Assembly (NCBI GenBank): GCA_013154145.1
Contig: JAADDC010000001.1
Location: forward strand, 1 to 19,847
Direction: 5' to 3'
Length of the DNA stretch: 19,847 bases
Origin: Candidatus Iainarchaeum sp.
GTDB taxonomy: Archaea > Iainarchaeota > Iainarchaeia > JAADDC01
A model generated the notes under the pieces. The model saw only the letters and a program-made list of their open reading frames with translations, did no database searches and was not told the origin of the DNA. A program made the translations under genes and the position numbers. Positions 17,796 to 19,847 of the stretch are shown piece by piece. Numbering within the stretch: the stretch's first letter is position 1; each line of letters opens with the position of its first letter.

Positions 17796-19847
17796 GTGGT
17801 CCGGCTCAAGCGCCTAACGCTGAAGAACTTCAAGTCCTTCCGCTCGGCGGTGATCCCCTTCGCCGACGGCTTCACCGCCATCATGGGTCCAAACGGTAGT
17901 GGCAAGTCCAACATCATCGACGCCCTCATCTTCGTCCTCGGAGAGGGCCGCCTCAAGCTGGTGAGGGCCTCCCGCCTCAAGGACCTGGTCAACGTGAAGG
18001 CCCGGGACGGGGAAGCACTGGTTTCCCTGGACATCGACGCCGACGGAAAGGTCTACACCATCACCCGGACCATAAACAAGCGTGGCCAGTCGGTTTACCG
18101 CATAAACGGAAAGCGGAGCACAAAGCACGAGGTGGTTAGCCTCCTCTCCTCGCTGGGCATCTCCCAGAGGGGCTACAACTTCGTTCTGCAGGGGGAGATC
18201 ACCCGCCTGATAAAGATGACGCCCCTGGAGAGGAGAAAGATCATCGACGAGATCGCTGGCATCGCCGAGTACGAGGAGAAGAAGGAAGAAGCCCTGAAGA
18301 AGCTCGAAGACGTCTCGGAACGTATAAAAGAGGTCTCCATCGTCTTGGGGGAGCGGGAGGCCCTCCTGGAAAAACTGAAGAAGGAGAAGGAGGACGCCGA
18401 GCGCTACCTGGAGCTCAAGGCCTACGTGGCATCCCTGAGGAAGGGCCTGCTACTCAGGGAAATCCAGAGGAGTGAGCAGAGACTGAAGGAGGTCCTCGAA
18501 GAGTTGGAGAGGAAGAGGGAAAAGCTGCAGGAACTCTTGGACGTGAAGGCCCGCCTCGAGGAGGAGATCCGGGCCCTTGAGGAGAAATCTCAGGAGCTCG
18601 CCCGGAAGATAAGTGTTCTCTATGGCGAAGGGGCCCAGGGAGAGTACGACCAGTTGTTAAAAGAGAAGGAGCGGCTGGAGGCGGAATTGAGGTATCTTCG
18701 CCAGCGGCGCAACGAGATTGACGCCGAACTGCTCTCTATTTCTGAAGAAATGGAAAAGCTGGAAAGGGAGATGGCACTCCTCGAGAAGGACGTGGAGGAC
18801 ATAGAGGGAAGGAAGCGGGAGAAGGACGCGGAGGTCAACGAGCTCAGGCGGCAGATCCGCTCCCTAGAGGAGGTCATCCGCCGGGAGCAGGAAGAGAGTT
18901 TCGCTCTCCAGAGGCGCCTCGAGGAAATAGAGGCCCAGATAGCAAGGTTAAAGGAGGAATACGCTTCGCTGAGGGAGGAGTATGGTCGCATATCCGGCGA
19001 GTACAACGCCAAGCTGGAGGAGGTCAAGAGGAAGAGGGAGCGCCTTGAGAGGAAGCTAAAGGAGCGGGAGGAAATAAAGAAAAAGCTGGAGGAAATAGAG
19101 AAGGAGATCCGCTCCCTCGAAGAAGAGCGAAGGGACCTCTTGGAGGCCGAGAAGCGCCTCAACAGGGAATACCTCTTGCTTCAGGAAGAGATTAAAGCTT
19201 TGAGAGAGGAGATCGGTGCCCTCAGGGGGGCTGCCCTGGCCCTTAGGAACCTGGGCATCTCCGTGGAGGTGCTCAACGAGCTGCTGGAGGCCCAGCGCCG
19301 GGGCGAGCTCAGGGGCATAAAGGGCTTTGTGGCCTCCCTCATTCGCTACGACAAGAAGTACAGGAGGGCATTGGAGGCGGCCGCCGGCCGTAGACTCTTT
19401 TATATCGTCGTGGAAACGGCCAACGACGCCGCCGAGGCCATAAAGTACCTCAAGCGGAGGGGCCTCGGCCGCGCCACCTTCATCCCCTTGGATAAAATAC
19501 GTCCCCACCTCGTGGAGCCCCCGCGGAGGCCCGGTGTCATCGGCCGGGCCCTGGACCTGGTGGACTACGACCCCACGGTGAAGAGGGCCATGGAGTACGT
19601 CTTTGGAGACACGGTGGTGGTGGAGAACATAGACATTGCCAAGGAGCTGGACGGCTACAGGGCCGTCACATTGGACGGGGACGTGGTGGAGCGCTCTGGC
19701 GTCATGAGCGGAGGTTCCACCAAGGGCGAGTCCGTGCTCAAACTCTTTGAAGCCGAGAAGAAGAGGGCCGAGCTGAGAGAGAAGGAGCTCCAGCTAAAGG
19801 AGATCGTTGCCCGCCTCTCTGAAATCCGCAAGGCCCTCGAGCGGATT
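17796..19847 (+). CDS. smc: Chromosome segregation protein SMC, N-terminal part (cut by window end)
   Basis: Structural-maintenance-of-chromosomes ATPase, the arm of archaeal condensin. The window holds 684 codons with no stop, so the gene continues beyond the right edge. The N-terminal head has Walker A GPNGSGKSN at residues 31-39 and the Q-loop FVLQGEI near 132. A long heptad-rich coiled coil rich in Glu, Lys, Arg and Leu spans roughly 165-490. The hinge domain (about 505-640) includes GIKGFVASLIRYDKKY and ALEAAAGRRLFYIVVE and ends near VMSGGST, followed by the returning coil. The Walker B and signature half lies outside the window. The GTG start at 17796 is 10 residues before the conserved KNFKSF motif, as usual, and has a TATA-like box 25 bases upstream. 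Confidence 0.96.
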   Translation, partial: MVRLKRLTLKNFKSFRSAVIPFADGFTAIMGPNGSGKSNIIDALIFVLGEGRLKLVRASRLKDLVNVKARDGEALVSLDIDADGKVYTITRTINKRGQSVYRINGKRSTKHEVVSLLSSLGISQRGYNFVLQGEITRLIKMTPLERRKIIDEIAGIAEYEEKKEEALKKLEDVSERIKEVSIVLGEREALLEKLKKEKEDAERYLELKAYVASLRKGLLLREIQRSEQRLKEVLEELERKREKLQELLDVKARLEEEIRALEEKSQELARKISVLYGEGAQGEYDQLLKEKERLEAELRYLRQRRNEIDAELLSISEEMEKLEREMALLEKDVEDIEGRKREKDAEVNELRRQIRSLEEVIRREQEESFALQRRLEEIEAQIARLKEEYASLREEYGRISGEYNAKLEEVKRKRERLERKLKEREEIKKKLEEIEKEIRSLEEERRDLLEAEKRLNREYLLLQEEIKALREEIGALRGAALALRNLGISVEVLNELLEAQRRGELRGIKGFVASLIRYDKKYRRALEAAAGRRLFYIVVETANDAAEAIKYLKRRGLGRATFIPLDKIRPHLVEPPRRPGVIGRALDLVDYDPTVKRAMEYVFGDTVVVENIDIAKELDGYRAVTLDGDVVERSGVMSGGSTKGESVLKLFEAEKKRAELREKELQLKEIVARLSEIRKALERI

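Noticed and set aside
18620..19162. Ser/Arg-rich minus-strand frame opposite smc
   Set aside because: The complement of Glu/Lys/Leu coiled-coil codons naturally gives Ser/Phe/Arg-rich sequence, so it is not a gene.

Overview
The window is a gene-dense stretch of an archaeal chromosome, most likely from a thermophilic member of the Euryarchaeota in the broad sense. The evidence is a set of archaeal or archaeal/eukaryotic-type genes: ribosomal proteins L10e, S27ae, S24e, S6e, L24e, S28e and L7Ae, RNA polymerase subunit Rpo7 with Spt4, aIF2-gamma, aIF5B, Kae1, Dim2/Pno1, an Fcf1-like PIN protein and both subunits of topoisomerase VI. Base composition is GC-rich with G/C favoured at third codon positions. 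I cannot name the genus.

Layout, left to right. At 61-1210, thymidylate kinase (+) converges on rpl10e (-). At 1314-4964 lies an accessory block that I cannot assign to a known pathway: a secreted, membrane-anchored protein on + (1314-2639), and on - a run of three overlapping genes read from right to left: a 415-residue protein of unknown family, a small DUF1699-like protein with a C-terminal helix-turn-helix, and a second secreted membrane-anchored protein. Every junction in this block is an out-of-frame or antisense overlap. At 5010-7876 lie top6A and top6B, and at 7926-9547 dim2 and kae1, all on -. At 9581-10672 is a tandem-HAD protein on +. From 10658 to 17679 almost everything is on -: ppa-rpo7-spt4-rps24e-rps27ae, then rps6e-eif2g-PIN, then a separate infB, then rpl7ae-rps28e-rpl24e-ndk. 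At 17796 an SMC gene starts on + and runs off the window.

Most of the region serves information processing: ribosome parts, translation initiation (aIF2-gamma, aIF5B), rRNA maturation (Dim2, Fcf1-like PIN), tRNA t6A modification (Kae1), transcription (Rpo7, Spt4), DNA topology and chromosome structure (Topo VI, SMC), and nucleotide and pyrophosphate metabolism (Tmk, NDK, PPase).

Promoters can be read for most transcription units as AT-rich TATA-like boxes. They fall into two classes. In six units the box lies about 25-28 bases before the start codon, which implies leaderless mRNA, and all six begin with GTG. In five units the box is further upstream, leaving room for a purine-rich Shine-Dalgarno leader, and all five begin with ATG. 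No rRNA, tRNA, CRISPR array, insertion sequence or intein was seen, and no gene-free stretch exceeds 300 bases.
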